Assembly: GCA_030549205.1 (NCBI GenBank)
Contig: JAUKTV010000003.1
Coordinates: forward strand, 1,240,001-1,304,000
DNA: 64,000 nucleotides
DNA from: Apiosordaria backusii
Lineage: Eukaryota; Ascomycota; Sordariomycetes; Sordariales; Lasiosphaeriaceae
Reading direction: 5' to 3'
Both the position numbers and the translations under genes were made by a program. Shown one piece after another: positions 23,691 through 36,952 of this stretch. The number at the start of each line of letters is the position of its first letter. Positions within the stretch are counted from its first letter, which is position 1. The notes beneath the pieces were generated by a model. That model did no database searches, had not been told where the DNA came from, and worked only from the letters and a program-made list of their open reading frames with translations.

Positions 23691-26600
23691 TTAATATTTA
23701 ATATTAAGATAGTATTAAAAAGTATAGTAAAAGACAATAAATTTAAAAGACTTTAAAAGCTTATAAACTTTCTACTTAAGTAAGTATAGAATCTATATTA
23801 AAGGTAAGGTAAGTAAGGTAAGTAAAAAACCTTTTTAAATTTATAAGTTAATAAAGGTAAAGTTTTATAATTAATTGAAGTTTCTTATTTGATTTATTAA
23901 CCTTATTCTATTTATTAACTTACTTTTTAAGTATTAAATACTAGTATAATAAAAAAAACTCCAATAACCTTATAAAGAATAGCCGTAATTTTCTTTATTA
24001 AATTTTATACAATTATAAAGTTCTTTTTTTAATAATACGGTTTTTTCTAAATTTTTTTTTACTTTCTTAATTTTTTTTATTTTATTATCATTTCCTTTCT
24101 TTCCTTTACTTTTCTTTATATTAATAATAATTTTATAAAGGTAATTTAGTTTATAATATAAAATATTAAAAACTATTAATAAAATTAAGTTTATTATTTA
24201 TTTAAATACTTTTAATAAAATAGTAAATACTTTTAAAATAAATATTATTTTCTTATATATATTAATATAAAGACTTTTAAATTTAATGATAAGTACTTTC
24301 TTTTATCGGTCTTAATACTTTTAAATTAATCATTAAAAGTAATAGAATTCTTCGTTTAATTTTTATTTATTAATATAATTACTTTATCCTTTTTATTTAA
24401 TTAAATATTAAAATATATTATTTAATTTTTATATTATTTAATAATATATTTAACTTTATATTATAGTTTAGTATTATTAAAATTATTAAATTAGCTTTTT
24501 TAATAAAGCTAAGCGATAGTTTATTATAATTAAATAGGTTATTTTCTTTAAAAGTAATTAATAACTATACGATTAATACTATAACGTAAATTTCTATAAT
24601 ATTAAAAAGCTTTAATTTATATATTAAGCGGTTTACTTTTTTAATAATTTAAAAAGGTCCTAATTTTTATTATAATTATTTTCAATAAAAGTATTTAAGA
24701 AGGTAGTATTTACAATAAAGTTTAAAATATATTTTATTATTTATTTTAAAGTCAATTAATTAATAATATTTATTATATTATCTTTTAATATTAATAGCGC
24801 TAAAGTCTATAGTTAATTATAAATTTTTTTAAATATAATCCTTTACTATAAAAAGATTAATAAGATTGGTTTTAATTAGTATTAAAGTAATTAAAGGTTT
24901 AATTAATTAAAATCTATATAAAAAGTTATAAAGTAAAGTATTAATAGAATTTAAATATAAATTATTAAACTTTTATTAAAGTTTATTTACTGCCTTTATT
25001 TAAAATTTATTTAAGCTTTTAAAATAAAAGAAGTAAATAGCGATTTTTACAATTTATTTCTTTTATTTAACTATTCTATTACTTTATAAGTAATAAGCTA
25101 TAATTATAAGGATCTTTATACTTAAAATATACTATATATATTATTAAATATTAAATATAATTTTATAATTTTAATTAAATATTATTTCGGAAGGTATTTT
25201 TTAATTACTTTTTATTAAAAACCTTATAAAAATTACATTAACTTCTTAGTAGTATATATTAAATAAATTAAAATAAGGAAAGACTTTTTTATAACTTTAT
25301 ACGATATTATTAATAGTAAATTAAAGGATTGGTATTTTTTAAGTTTAAATTTAAATCTTATTAAAAATATTTTAAGTATTCTGATGTTAAAGTTAATAGT
25401 AATAGTTTATATTAGTAAATTATCGTTAAATTAAATTAATTAATAGTTACTAATAGATACTTTTTAATTTATAATATTAAATTAATATATTGAATAGTAT
25501 TATATAATTCTTTTAATATCTTAGGTTTTATTTATTATAATAAAACTTTATAAATTATATAACATTTTTTTAATTAAAATAATATTTATTATTATAGGTT
25601 TAATTTAAGACTTTTTAAAAAATATATAAAGATTTTATACCGTTTATTTAAATATTATAAAGTAAATCGTTATATAAAGTAAATAAGTACTTAATCTATA
25701 AAAAGATATTAATAACTTTATTAACTATATTTTTTTTATTTAACTTATTTAAATTTTTAATAATAGCTCTATATTTTATATTTTATTAATACTCCTTAAT
25801 ACATTTTCTCTTTAATAAATCCTTTATTCTAACTTTTAAATATATAATTTAAATATTATTTAAAAGGACTTTTCCTTTTTTTTTAAACTTATTTTATAAC
25901 ACCGTTAATTTATTTAAAGTATTTAGTATTAGATTTTTCTTTTTAATAAATACAAAATATTAAAATTATATTAATTTAAATATATTAATATATTGATTAA
26001 TTTTTTATTAATTTAATTTATAAATACGATATTTAAGTTTAACTTTTTATAAATCCTTTTAATAAAAAAGTAGTCTATTACGATAATAATTAAATAGTAC
26101 GTTAAATAAAATATAGTATATAACTTTTTTATTTTTTAAATTAAGTATATTACTTTTAATTTATATAAACTATAATTAACTTTTCTTTATTTAAATAATA
26201 ATTTAAAAATATAATTAGTTTGACGTAATTAAATAGGATGTTTTTATTTTATTATTAAATATAATCTTTTTTGAAGTAGAATATTATAATATTGAGTTTT
26301 TATTTAATTAATTTATTAATTTATATAAATAAAAGTTAATCGGTATTAAAATAGTAGAGAATAGTAGGATTATTATATATAGCTTTTTAAATAATATAAA
26401 AAGATTTAAATTTAGTTTAAATAGGTTTAAGTATAAATCGAAAATAATAATTAACTTACTTTTATAGATTATTTAATATAATTTAATTAAACTTATATTC
26501 TATAATTAGTAATTTAAATTTTTACTATTATAAAGGTTTAAGTAATTTAATATAATATAAAATTAAATACTTTAAAAATCTTAATCTTCTTAATATATTA

Positions 26601-26970
26601 TTTAAAAGTTTTAAGGCTTTTTAAAAATACTAATTAATAGAAGGCGGCGATTTTATTATAAGTATTAATAAGATTTAAGGTATTAGTATAAAAACTAAGG
26701 AATTTAACGTCAGGATATTTTAATTATAATTTAATTAATAAAAGTATAATATTTTTAGTAAAAAAGAATTCAAAAACTATATATAAATATTTAACATAAT
26801 CCTTAATTAAATTAAAGAAGATTACGATATTATTAATAAAAATTTTCTAATAATAATTATATTTTTTTAATAACGTATTTATAAATCTCTATATATATAT
26901 TAAAGTATTCTAATACCTTATTAATATTATCTTAAGTTTCTCTATACTTTTTAAATTAATTATAAATAAT
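23691..26970 (-). mobile_element. Gypsy LTR retrotransposon, 3' half, RIP-mutated relic
   Basis: Minus-strand reading shows the pol C-terminal half. An RNase H tail sits at about 25,960-26,040 (a YRPGKxNxxADALSR-like stretch decayed to YLLKRKI). The integrase core follows leftwards (about 25,000-25,900), then the integrase C-terminal module read as KLGPFxIIKKVNRLIYKLKL near 24,610-24,680, and a region where a chromodomain would lie (about 24,150-24,480). The RT motifs are not seen, so this and the relic at 1-4,300 cover complementary halves, but I cannot show they are one family. Outer boundaries and LTRs unresolved. Confidence 0.6.
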
Positions 26971-27162
26971 TTAATAAAAACAAAGACATTTAAAAGGTTT
27001 AACTATACTATTATTTTATAAACTTATTATTAAATTTGATAGTAAAAAGTTTAATTATATAATAAATATATAATTATAATAATAGCCTTAAATAATTTAA
27101 ATAATATATTAAATTAACTATAAAGAAAACTAACGTTAAGTATAATATTATAAAAAAATCTT
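26971..27162 (-). mobile_element. Family A fragment, right part, minus orientation
   Basis: Matches the last ~190 bp of the family up to ATTATAAAAAAATCTT, then is cut by another family A start at 27,163. Confidence 0.55.
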
Positions 27163-27263
27163 CTTAAGGTTCGATAGTATATATATAAAATATAATATAC
27201 AGATACTTATAATCAATACAATAGTAGTATCTTGAGGCTATTTAATATAGCTATTGAACTAGC
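27163..27263 (-). mobile_element. Family A fragment, left end only
   Basis: CTTAAGGTTCGATAGTATAT start and about 100 bp of family sequence, ending at TTGAACTAGC, where LTR-like sequence takes over. Confidence 0.6.
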
Positions 27264-27841
27264 TGATAGCAGAATACACAGGATATTGGAACTAAAGATA
27301 GGTATTAAATTAATTTAATTAAATTAATTAATAAGAAAAAGAAGCTTCTACGGATAAGCTATTTTAATATCCTCTACAGGGTATATATAGCTATATACAA
27401 TACAATATTAAAGTTTTTTATATTAATACCCTAAGCCGAAAGAGAAATACATTATTTTAATATATCGAACGCTTAACTATCTTCTTTTATTTATTTATCA
27501 CTATATTAATTAAAGAAATACTTTCCTCTATTTTTAAATAGTATGCTTTTTATTAAAGCTAAAGCTTTATAAATAAATCCTAAACATTCCTTTTTTATAT
27601 ACCGACTATATAATATTTATATAATTTCCTTTATATATAAATATATAATATTATATAATACTATTACCTTATTTTAACTTCTCTTTATTAATATAATAAT
27701 TATACTTATTATCTCCTCTATATTATTTCTTATTTTCTCGATTTTCTTTTCTATTTTAATAATTTAACTATTTTACTATTTAATTATTTCCTCTTACTTT
27801 TTAAAATAACCTATTATTATTTCTATCTTCTTATTATTAAT
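27264..27841. repeat. LTR-like fragment and unassigned AT-rich DNA
   Basis: TGATAGCAGAATACACAGG, TACAGGGTATATATAGC and CAATACAATATTAAAG are reminiscent of a fungal retrotransposon LTR with a TATA box, and the stretch 27,264-27,450 is somewhat less RIPed than its flanks. No partner copy exists in the window. 27,450-27,841 shows nothing recognisable. Confidence 0.3.
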
Positions 27842-28846
27842 GTCTCTCTAAGAAGTAGATCTTCTAAAAAAAGAATTTTTTTATAACGCTATACCCGGCG
27901 TTGGTTCTCTTTATAGTTAATCTAGTATACCACTTAAATTACTTAGGGCTACCATTATAGTTATATAACTATTATGTATTTATTATATACTTATTATACA
28001 GTTAAACCTTCTACTATTAAGGTTAATAATAAGCTTATATAATAATATTATAATTAAACTTTCTAAACGCTTTCTTTACTATTAAATTATTTATAACCGT
28101 ACTGATAACTTCCTTACTGGCCTATATTAAAGCTAAATACTAATACCTATATAAGGTTAAAAAGGATTCTATTTATTACTTTTTTTCCTTTCCTATATTA
28201 CTTACTATATTCCTTTCTTACATTACCTTCTATATTACTTTCCTATACTACTTACTATATTCCTCATCTATATTATTTACTATATTAAAACTTGATCGAC
28301 CATTTATAATATTAAATATAGGCCTATCTTATATAATTTAATGATTTAAAGATAGTATTAATATAATAATACTATATAATTTACTATACTAATAGTCTAT
28401 AAGTATAAAATCTTAAGGTTAAATTATTATAAGTACTTTAAATTGACCGACGTAATAATAACTATATTAAAGAAAGATAGTAAAAAGTGAAAGAATATAA
28501 ACGTTACTTATATTTACATATATACTATATATACTATTATTACTTTATCTATTAACCAATATACCAGACTTTATTAATTTAAATAGGATTTAATCGACTT
28601 TAATATAGACCGGTAGATTAAAGAAAATAATATAGAGACTTAAAATAAAGCCTTTAAATAAAAGGATAAAGTAGAAGGATAGTTAGTAAAGCTAATATCG
28701 ATTACAAGTATAATAGTAAAGGCTAAGACGCCTTAATAGGTAGCCAGTTTAATAGTATATTAAATAACTTAAAGATACTGTTTACTATTATATTGATCGT
28801 AAGCATCTATATATCATATTTTATATATATACCACCAAACCTTAAG
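27842..28846 (+). mobile_element. Family A element, near complete, plus orientation
   Basis: GTCTCTCTAAGAAGTAGATC start and ACCACCAAACCTTAAG end, ~1.0 kb. It keeps GTTGGTTCTCTTTATAG and the pyrimidine-rich TTCCTATATTACTTACTATA tandem in the middle. No convincing target duplication, so the flanks may have changed. Confidence 0.75.
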
Positions 28847-28911
28847 ATAGTATATTTATATATTATAAGTAAATTAGTAAAATTAATATATTTTTTTTAA
28901 ATAAAACTAAT

Positions 28912-29877
28912 CTTAAGGTTCGGTGGTATATACATAAGACATGACATATAGATACTTACGATCAATACAATAGTATCTTTAGGTTATTTAGTATAGGTAT
29001 TTAACTGGCTACCTATTAGGCTATCTTATCCTTCACTATCACTCCTGCGATAATAATTAATATCTCTAACTATACTTTTACCTTATCCTTCTATTCAAAT
29101 ACTTTATTTTAATTCTATTTATTATTAATCTACCGGTCTACTTTAAAATCGATTAAATTCTATCCAAATCGATAGAATTTAATATATTGTTTAGAAAATA
29201 AAGTATCGAAGGTATATATAGTTAACTTTCAAATAAAGAAGAGGCTTTTATTTTACTTTTTACTATCTTTCTTTAATATAACTATTATAATGTTGGTAAA
29301 TTCAAAGTAACCGCCGTTATTTAACTTTAAGATCTTATACTTACAGGCTTTTAATATAGTAAATTATATACTGCTATTATATTAGTACTATCTTTTAATC
29401 GTTAAGTTATATAAGATAGACCTATACTTAATACTATAATCGATTAAGTCTTAATATAGTAGGTAATATAGAAGAGGAATATAATAGGTAATGTAGGAAA
29501 GTAATATAGTAGGTAATATAGGAAAGGAAAAAGAAGAGTAGATAGAATCCTTTTTAACCCTATGTAAGTACTAGTGCCTAGCCTTAGTGTAGGCCAGTAA
29601 AGGAGTTATCGGTACGGTTATAAGTAATTTAATATAAAGGAGGCGTTTAGAAGGTTTAGCTATAATATTATTACATAAGCTTATTGTTAAACTCAACAGT
29701 AGAAGGTTTAACCATATAGTAAGTATATAATAAGTATATAATAACCATATAACCATGACAGTAAGTAGGCCCCAGGCAGTTCAAGTAGTATACTAGATCA
29801 ACTATAAAGAGAACCAACGCCGGGTGTAGCGTTGTAAAAGAATTTTTTTTTTGGAAGCTCCACTTCTTAGAGAGATA
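28912..29877 (-). mobile_element. Family A element, complete, 15-bp target duplication
   Basis: CTTAAGGTTCGGTGGTATAT start, CTCCACTTCTTAGAGAGAT end. TTAAATAAAACTAAT is exactly repeated at 28,897-28,911 and 29,878-29,892. It is among the least decayed copies: GGCCCCAGGCAGTTCAAG and GAACCAACGCCGGG survive near 29,768-29,822. Confidence 0.88.
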
Positions 29878-29892
29878 TTAAATAAAACTAAT

Positions 29893-30182
29893 ATATTATC
29901 TTTTAATTTAATTATGATAGTTTTCTAATTATAAAGTAACAAGTTAAGTTATTTAATAAGGTTTTTTATAAATATTAATATAAAGTTATATCCTAATTAT
30001 ACTAATAGTTTATATTAAAGATTTTAATTTATAATATTAACAGGCTATTAAAATAATTAATACTTATAAAGTAAATTACTTTAAAGTTCTTTAAGGTTAT
30101 TACCTTATAAAATTATAGGAATATTTTATAAATATATATTTAATATATAGGATATTTATTATAGTATTTATATTAAATATAA
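29893..30182. other. AT-rich relic between two family A copies
   Basis: No recognisable coding or repeat structure. It served as target for the copies on either side; the last 13 bp are one half of the target duplication of the next copy. Confidence 0.4.
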
Positions 30183-31176
30183 CTTAAGGTTCAGTGGTAT
30201 ATATATAAAACGTAATATATAAATACTTACGATCAATGTAACAGTATCTTTAGACTATTTAGTATAACTATTAGACTAGCTACTTAACCTATTAAGCTGT
30301 CTTATCCTTTATAATTATTACCGTAATATCGATTAACTTTGCTAATTAGTCTTCTATCTTATCCTTCTTTTTAAAAGCTTTCTTTTAAGTCATTTCATTA
30401 TTAATCTAATACCTTAACTTAAAACTGATTAAATCCTATTTAAATCGATAAAGGTTAATATATTTATTATAAAATAAAGTAATAACGGTATATATAGCTA
30501 ACTTTTTAATAAAAACAATGTTTATATTCTATTTATTACTATCTTTTTTAATATAGCTATTATTATATTAGTAAATTTAAAGTACTTATAGTAATTTAAC
30601 TTTAGGATTTTATACTTATAGGCTTTTAGTATAGTAAATTATATACTAATATTATATTAGTACTATCTTTTAATTATTAAGTTATATAAGATAGATTTAT
30701 ATTTAATACTATAATCGATTAAGTCTTAATATAATAGCTAGTATAGAAGAGGAATATAGTAAGTAATGTAAGAGAGGAATATAGTAAGTAATGTAAAAGA
30801 AGAATATAGTAAGTAATGTAAAAGAAGAACGGTAAAGAAGAGTAAATAGGATCCTTTTTAACCTTATATAGGCATTAGTACTTAACTTTAGTATAAGCTA
30901 ATAAAGAAGTTATTAATGTAATTATAAGTAATTTAATAATAAAGAAGGTATTTAAAAGGTTTAGCTATAATATTATTATATAAGCTTATTATTAAACTTA
31001 ATAGTAGAAGGTTTAACTATATAATAAGTATATAATAAATATATAATAGTTACGTAACTATAACAGTAGCCCTAACCAGTTCAAGTAGTATACTAGATTA
31101 ATTGTAAAGAGAACTAACGCCAGGTATAATATTGTAAAAGAAATTTTTTTTTAGAAGCTCCACTTTTTAAAGAGAC
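30183..31176 (-). mobile_element. Family A element, complete, imperfect 13-bp target duplication
   Basis: CTTAAGGTTCAGTGGTATAT start, CTCCACTTTTTAAAGAGAC end. Target duplication ATATTAAATATAA (30,170-30,182) versus ATATTAAACATAA (31,177-31,189); the single difference is C versus T, as RIP leaking into the flank would give. Confidence 0.82.
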
Positions 31177-31189
31177 ATATTAAACATAA

Positions 31190-32598
31190 AAGTTATAAGT
31201 TTAAATAGGGTAATAATAGTAATATTAAATATTACTATAGTAATAAATTAAATGGTATATAATTTAAAGGATAATTTCTTTTAATAACTATAGTATTTAT
31301 TAAAAAGTTAATTAATTAAGTATATAAATAATATTAATAATTAAATGTTTAAGTAAAAGTAAATATTTAATAAAGTTAACGTTTTATTTTATTAACGGTA
31401 AAGTATATAGAAATTTAATAAATTATCTTTTTATAAATGCTTAATGTAGGAGTACTATTTACTATCGAGAATAAGTAAGTAATGGTAATATTAATAATTT
31501 AATTAAAGTTAATTACTTAAATAGGTTATTTAATAATTTAAATTGTAAATTATATACTTTAAAAAAATATTAAACTACCTATTTTAAATTACTATTTATA
31601 ATAGTAAACTTAGTACTTTAATAAATAGGGATATAAAGTTAATAAAAATATTTTATTAAAAAGATACTAATTAATTTAATAAGTATATTATATTAACTTA
31701 TATAATTTAATTAAAAAATATACTTAATAAGGTAATTAAAGGTTTATTTAATAGTTAATTAGTTTATTTATTAATTTATTTAACTTAACTGTCAGTTTAG
31801 TTATTATTTAATACTTCTATAAAGGATTTTAATAATGATAATAAAGTATTTAATTATAATTAAAGAATTTAATATTAAATTTACTTAAGACTTTTAATAA
31901 TATAATATATTAGGTTAATTAAAATAGTAATAGTTTAATTCTTTATATATTTTATAGTTATTTTTTATACTATAAGTAGTCCGAGGAGAGTTTTATATTT
32001 ACAGAATTTAATTAGAAACTTAATAAATAGGGTATAGCTATTTTAATCTTTCGGTATTTCTAATAAGTTAAGGATATTAATATTTAAATTAATCCATAAA
32101 GTATATTTTAAATCGGTATTAAATATATAAATAACTAGGGTCTTTTTTAATTTAATTAGTTTATATAAAACTTCTTACTATATACCTATTATTAATATAC
32201 TTTTTTTATTTAATTTATTAACAGAAGGTAAATTTAAGTTAATTAATAGATATATTATTGAAAGTGAAAATAGCGTTTTATTAAATAGATTAAAATATAT
32301 AAAGGTATAGTATAATTTAATTATAATATTAAAATAATTAACATATTATTAAATAGGGTATTAAAATAAATAATAATAAGTAAACTATTAAGTACTATTT
32401 AAATAATTATCAGTTAAATTAATAGGTTATTAACTTAATATTATTTATTATTTATTATTAATATAATAGAATAGTAGTAAATAGGTTGTTTATTAATATA
32501 GGTATATTGAAATAAATAAAGCGTTTATTTTTAAAAGAAAGTAAATAACTAAATAGGACGCTTAATTTAAAAGAAGGAGGTAGGCGAATAAAGTATTT
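31190..32598. other. Unassigned AT-rich relic, ~1.4 kb
   Basis: No domain was recognisable in any frame. Stop-rich, with TAATAG-type words throughout; the less extreme patch TCCGAGGAGAGTTTTATA is near 31,980. Probably an old transposon fragment, by context only. Confidence 0.4.
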
Positions 32599-34508
32599 CT
32601 TAAAGTTCAGTAGTATATATATAAAATATAATATATAAATGCTTATAATTAATATAATAGTAAATAGTATCTTTAGGTTATTTAGTATACTATTAAACTA
32701 ATTACCTATTAAAGCGTTTTAGCCTTTACTATTATACTTATAATCGATATTAACTTTACTAATTATCCTTTTACTTTATCCTTCTATTTAAAAGCTTTCT
32801 TTTAATTCTTTTTATTATCTTTATTAATTTATAATTTTCTATCGAGTTTAATTAACCCTTATTTAAATTAATAGAGTTTAATATATTATTTAAAAGATAA
32901 AATATTAAACTTATATACAGTTAAATTTTAAATATAAGTAAAGCTTATATTTTACTTTTTACTATTTTCTTTAATATAATTATTACTATATCGGTCAATT
33001 TAACTTTATTATTATTTAATATCGGGATTTTATACTTATAGGCTTTTAATATAGTAAATTATATATTAATATTATATTAATATTATTTTTTAATTATTAA
33101 GTAATATAGGATAAACCTATGTCTCTTTAAGAAGTGGAGGTTCTAAAAAAAAATTTCTTTTATAACGCTATACCCGGCGTTGGTTCTCTTTACAGTTGAT
33201 CTAGTATACTACTTAAACTGCCTAGGGCTACCGTTATAGTTATATAATTGTCATATACTTATTATATACTTATTATATAGCTAAACCTTCTACTATCGAG
33301 TTTAATAATAGGCTTATATAATAATATTATAGTTAAACCTTTTAAACACTTCCTTTACTACCGAATTGCTTATAACTATGCCGATAACTCCCTTACTAGC
33401 TTACATTAAGGCCAAGTACTAGCATTTATATAAGGTTAAAAAGGATCCTATTTACTCTTCTTTACCTTTCCGTTTCTATATTACCTACTATATTCCTTTC
33501 TTACATTACTTACTATATTAAGACTTAACTAATTATAGTATTAAATATAGGTCTATTCTATATAACTTAATAACTAAGAGATAGTATTAATATAATACTA
33601 ATATACAATTATATCGAAAGCCTATAAGTATAAGATCCTAATATAGGATAGTAATAAGGTTAAATTAGCTGATATAATAATAGCTATACCGAAAAAAGAT
33701 AGTAAAAAGCAAAATATAGGCCTTATTTATACTTAGGATTTAGCTATATATAAGCTTAATACTCTATCTATTAAACAATATACTAAACTCTATCGATTTA
33801 AATAAGGGTTGATTAAGCTTAATCGAGGATTATAAATTAATAATAATAATACAAGGACTTAAGATAAAGCATTTATATAGAAGGATAAGGTAGAAGGATA
33901 GTTAATAAAGTTAATATCGATTGTAAGTATAATAGTAAAGGCTAAAATACCTTAATAGGTAGCCAGTTTAATAGTATACCAAATAACTTAAAGATACTGT
34001 TTACTATTGTATTGATCGTAAACATCTATATATCACATCTTGTGTATATACCACCGAACCTTAAGTAGGATAAACCTATATTTAATATTATAAGTAATTA
34101 GTTAAGTTTTAATATAGTAAGTAATATAGAAAAGGAATATAGTAGGTAATGTAAGAAAGGAATGGTAAAGAAAAGTAAATAGGATTTCTTTTAATCTCAT
34201 ATAAGCGTTAGTATTTAGCTTTAATGTAAGCCGGTAAAGGAATTATTAATATAGTTATAAATAATTTAATAGTAAAAGAGGCGTTTAAAAGGTTTAGCTA
34301 TAATATTATTATATAAGTTTATTATTAGATTTAACGGTAAAAGGTTTAATTATATAATAAGTACGTAATAAATATATAACAACTATATAACTATAACGGT
34401 AGCCTTAGGCAGTTTAAGTAGTATATTAGATCAATTGTACAGAGAACCAATACCGGATGTAGCGTTGTAAAAGAATTTTTTTTTAGAAGCTCCACTTCTT
34501 AAAGAGAT
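32599..34508 (-). mobile_element. Family A element, interrupted by a second copy
   Basis: CTTAAAGTTCAGTAGTATAT start at 32,599; interrupted at 33,121-34,065; resumes at 34,080 and ends CTCCACTTCTTAAAGAGATA. No clear outer target duplication. Confidence 0.75.
33121..34065 (+). mobile_element. Family A element, complete, nested, 14-bp target duplication
   Basis: GTCTCTTTAAGAAGTGGAGG start, ACCACCGAACCTTAAG end, 945 bp. TAGGATAAACCTAT occurs exactly at 33,107-33,120 and 34,066-34,079. Lies opposite in orientation to its host copy. Mildly RIPed, so it is younger than or less exposed than the host. Confidence 0.88.
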
Positions 34509-35013
34509 AATTATATTAAATAACTTAAAGATACTATTATATTAATAGTAAGTATCTATATATTATATCTTATATATATACTACTGAACTTTAAGAAAGA
34601 AGATTTAAAATAAGGTATTTAAATAATAGAATAAAATAAAAGTATAATTAATAAAGTAAACTTTAATTAATAATAAATATAAAATAGCTTAATAAATAAT
34701 TAATTAATTAATTATATTAAATAATAAAAAAATATTATTATATTAATATAAATATCTATATTCTATATTTTATATATATACTAAGATTTAATAATAAAGA
34801 AAGTATTCAAATGTTTAATTATATTATTATTTTATATATATATTATTAAATTTAATTATAAAAGGTTAAATTATATAATAAATATATAATTATAACGGTA
34901 GCTTTAATTAATTAAATAATATATTAAATTATATATAAAAAGAATTTAGGTTAAATATAGCATTATAAAGGGTTTTTTTTTAAAAGCTTCACTTTTTTAA
35001 AAATATATTAAAT
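34509..35013. mobile_element. Chain of family A end fragments
   Basis: 34,509-34,595 is a plus-orientation 3' tail ending ACTACTGAACTTTAAG. 34,596-34,789 resembles another, more decayed plus-orientation tail. 34,790-35,013 resembles the right end of a minus-orientation copy (TTCACTTTTTTAAAAAT). Confidence 0.5.
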
Positions 35014-35299
35014 TCAAAATAAATTAACTTTAAAGTTTATATTACTATTTATAAAAAACTCGTCTTTTTTATTTGAAAAGGCTTTTATTATATTTATCTT
35101 ATTTATAATAATATCACTTCAATAAAAAAAAACTTAAATAGAATAATAAAAAGTTTAATTAAAATAATAAATGAGAGAATAAAGTATAATATAAATAAAG
35201 ATTATATAAAAAAACCTTATATTAATATTTTCTATATATTATTATCTTTTATTTATTTATTTATTCAATATTTATTATTATTTATTTATTTTATATCTT
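35014..35299. other. AT-rich spacer
   Basis: No feature recognised; homopolymer-rich AT sequence. Confidence 0.4.
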
Positions 35300-36106
35300 T
35301 TTAAAAAGGAATCTTTTTAAAAGAAATTCTTTTATAATACTATATTTAATATTAATTCTTTTTACCATCAAGTTAATATACTATTAAATTTATTCAAGCT
35401 TTTATTATACTTAATTTAAAATATAATTAAACCTTTTATTATTAAGTTTAATAATAAGTTTTTAAAATAATAATATAATTAAACTTTTTAAATACTTTAT
35501 TTATTTATTTACAATTATATTAATAAGTTCTTTATTACTTTATATTAAAGTTTAATATTAACGTTTCTATAAACTTTAAAAGGATTTAATTTACTTTTTT
35601 TTATAATATCTTTTTTATACTACCTCTTATATTAAATCTAAATTGACTATTTATAATGTTAAATTTATTTTCTATAATTTAATAATCAAATATAAAGTTT
35701 TAAAGTTAAATAACAATAAATATTTTAATTTTATTAATATAATAATAACTATAGAAAAGAAAAATAATAAAAAGTAATAAAATCTAAATATTATTTATAT
35801 TTAAATATATATTATATATACTATTGTTATTTTATTTTTTAATCAATATATTAAACTTTATTGATTTAAATATAGTTTAACTGGTTTTATTTTAAAATAT
35901 TAAGTTAAGAATAATAATACAAAAAGAATTTAAAATAAAAGATTTATATAAAAAAATAAAAATAAAAGTATAATTAATAAAATTAATTTTAATTACGGTA
36001 ATAATAATAAAGGATAAAATATTTTAATAAATAGTTAATTGAGATGCTATTTTATTAATTATAAGTATTTATATATTATATTTTATATATATATTATTAA
36101 ATTTCA
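35300..36106 (+). mobile_element. Family A element, severely decayed
   Basis: Follows family A from the CTTTTTAAAAAGGAATC start through AATTAATCGAT-type segments to ATATTATTAAATTTCAAAA. It is one of the most AT-saturated copies, so probably an old insertion. Confidence 0.55.
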
Positions 36107-36196
36107 AAAATCCTATACTTAAAGTTATTTATTTATTTATCAAAACTATAAAGGCTTTACTTTTAATTATAATAAAGTATTAATTTATAATTATAT

Positions 36197-36950
36197 TTAT
36201 ATTTAATAGTTATAATAGGCCAGTTTTATCGGCTCGAAATAGTCGGGTAGTAATTTCGTAAGAAAACTAGTCCGGTACGAATGTAAGGTAAAAATTCGTT
36301 TCGTTTGGGTGTAAATATATATAAATAGAGTAGGGAATAGCCGTAATATCGTTTCTCTTTTCCCTGAATTCGTACCAAAATTCGGTAAGAAATGGTTTAC
36401 AATAGTCACAAGTAGGCATTTATATATATATATAATAGTATATAAAACTAAGTATATATATATATAATATACGTACTTGAACGTATCGTATAGTCGAAGT
36501 AGGTAGGTAGGTACGGTAGATAAGTAGTCAATTGGTAAGTAAGTAGGTCGGTTGGGCACGTAATATATTGAAGAAGTATTGATGTGTGTGATTGAAGGTG
36601 AAGGTTCAGGGCAGGTCTTGGTGGGAGCGAAGACTCCTATATATACACGAATCCTTCCACTAAAAGCCTTCCTTTATTCCACTATTCGGTCCACTATTCG
36701 GTCCTTCTTTCCACTGTAATTCTTTCTTCCAGTGGACCTTTCGGTGGTTGAATAGCTTGAATAGCTCTCAATGGCTCACAAAGCCCACCACAATACCAGT
36801 GGCGAAGCTTCCGTCCCGGAAGACTAGCTTCCGAGCCGTGCCAAGCCTCCGTCAAAGGCTAGCCGAGCCGTACCGGGCCGAATATCCTGCTTTTCGGTAT
36901 ATAAAAGAAAACTTCTTCAAATCTTAACCAAAATTGAATTTGATTTAAGA
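36197..36950. other. Less-RIPed insertion with TATA motifs, possible LTR or leader
   Basis: Much less AT-saturated than its flanks. It has a TATA motif (CTATATATA, 36,637-36,645), a second one (GGTATATAAAAG, 36,896-36,907), a 12-bp tandem CCACTATTCGGT at 36,679-36,702, a short (TA)n tract near 36,420-36,470, and TTCC/CCACTG pyrimidine-rich sequence. An ATG at 36,771 opens only 18 codons before TAG. The layout would suit a retrotransposon LTR plus leader, but no partner copy is present. The 118-codon minus-strand frame covering it is repetitive and not credible as a gene. Confidence 0.35.
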
Positions 36951-36952
36951 TT

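Noticed and set aside
36203..36559. 118-codon minus-strand open frame
   Set aside because: Built largely from (TA)n and GTAGGTAGGT-type repeats; Tyr/Ile/Thr-rich chance frame.
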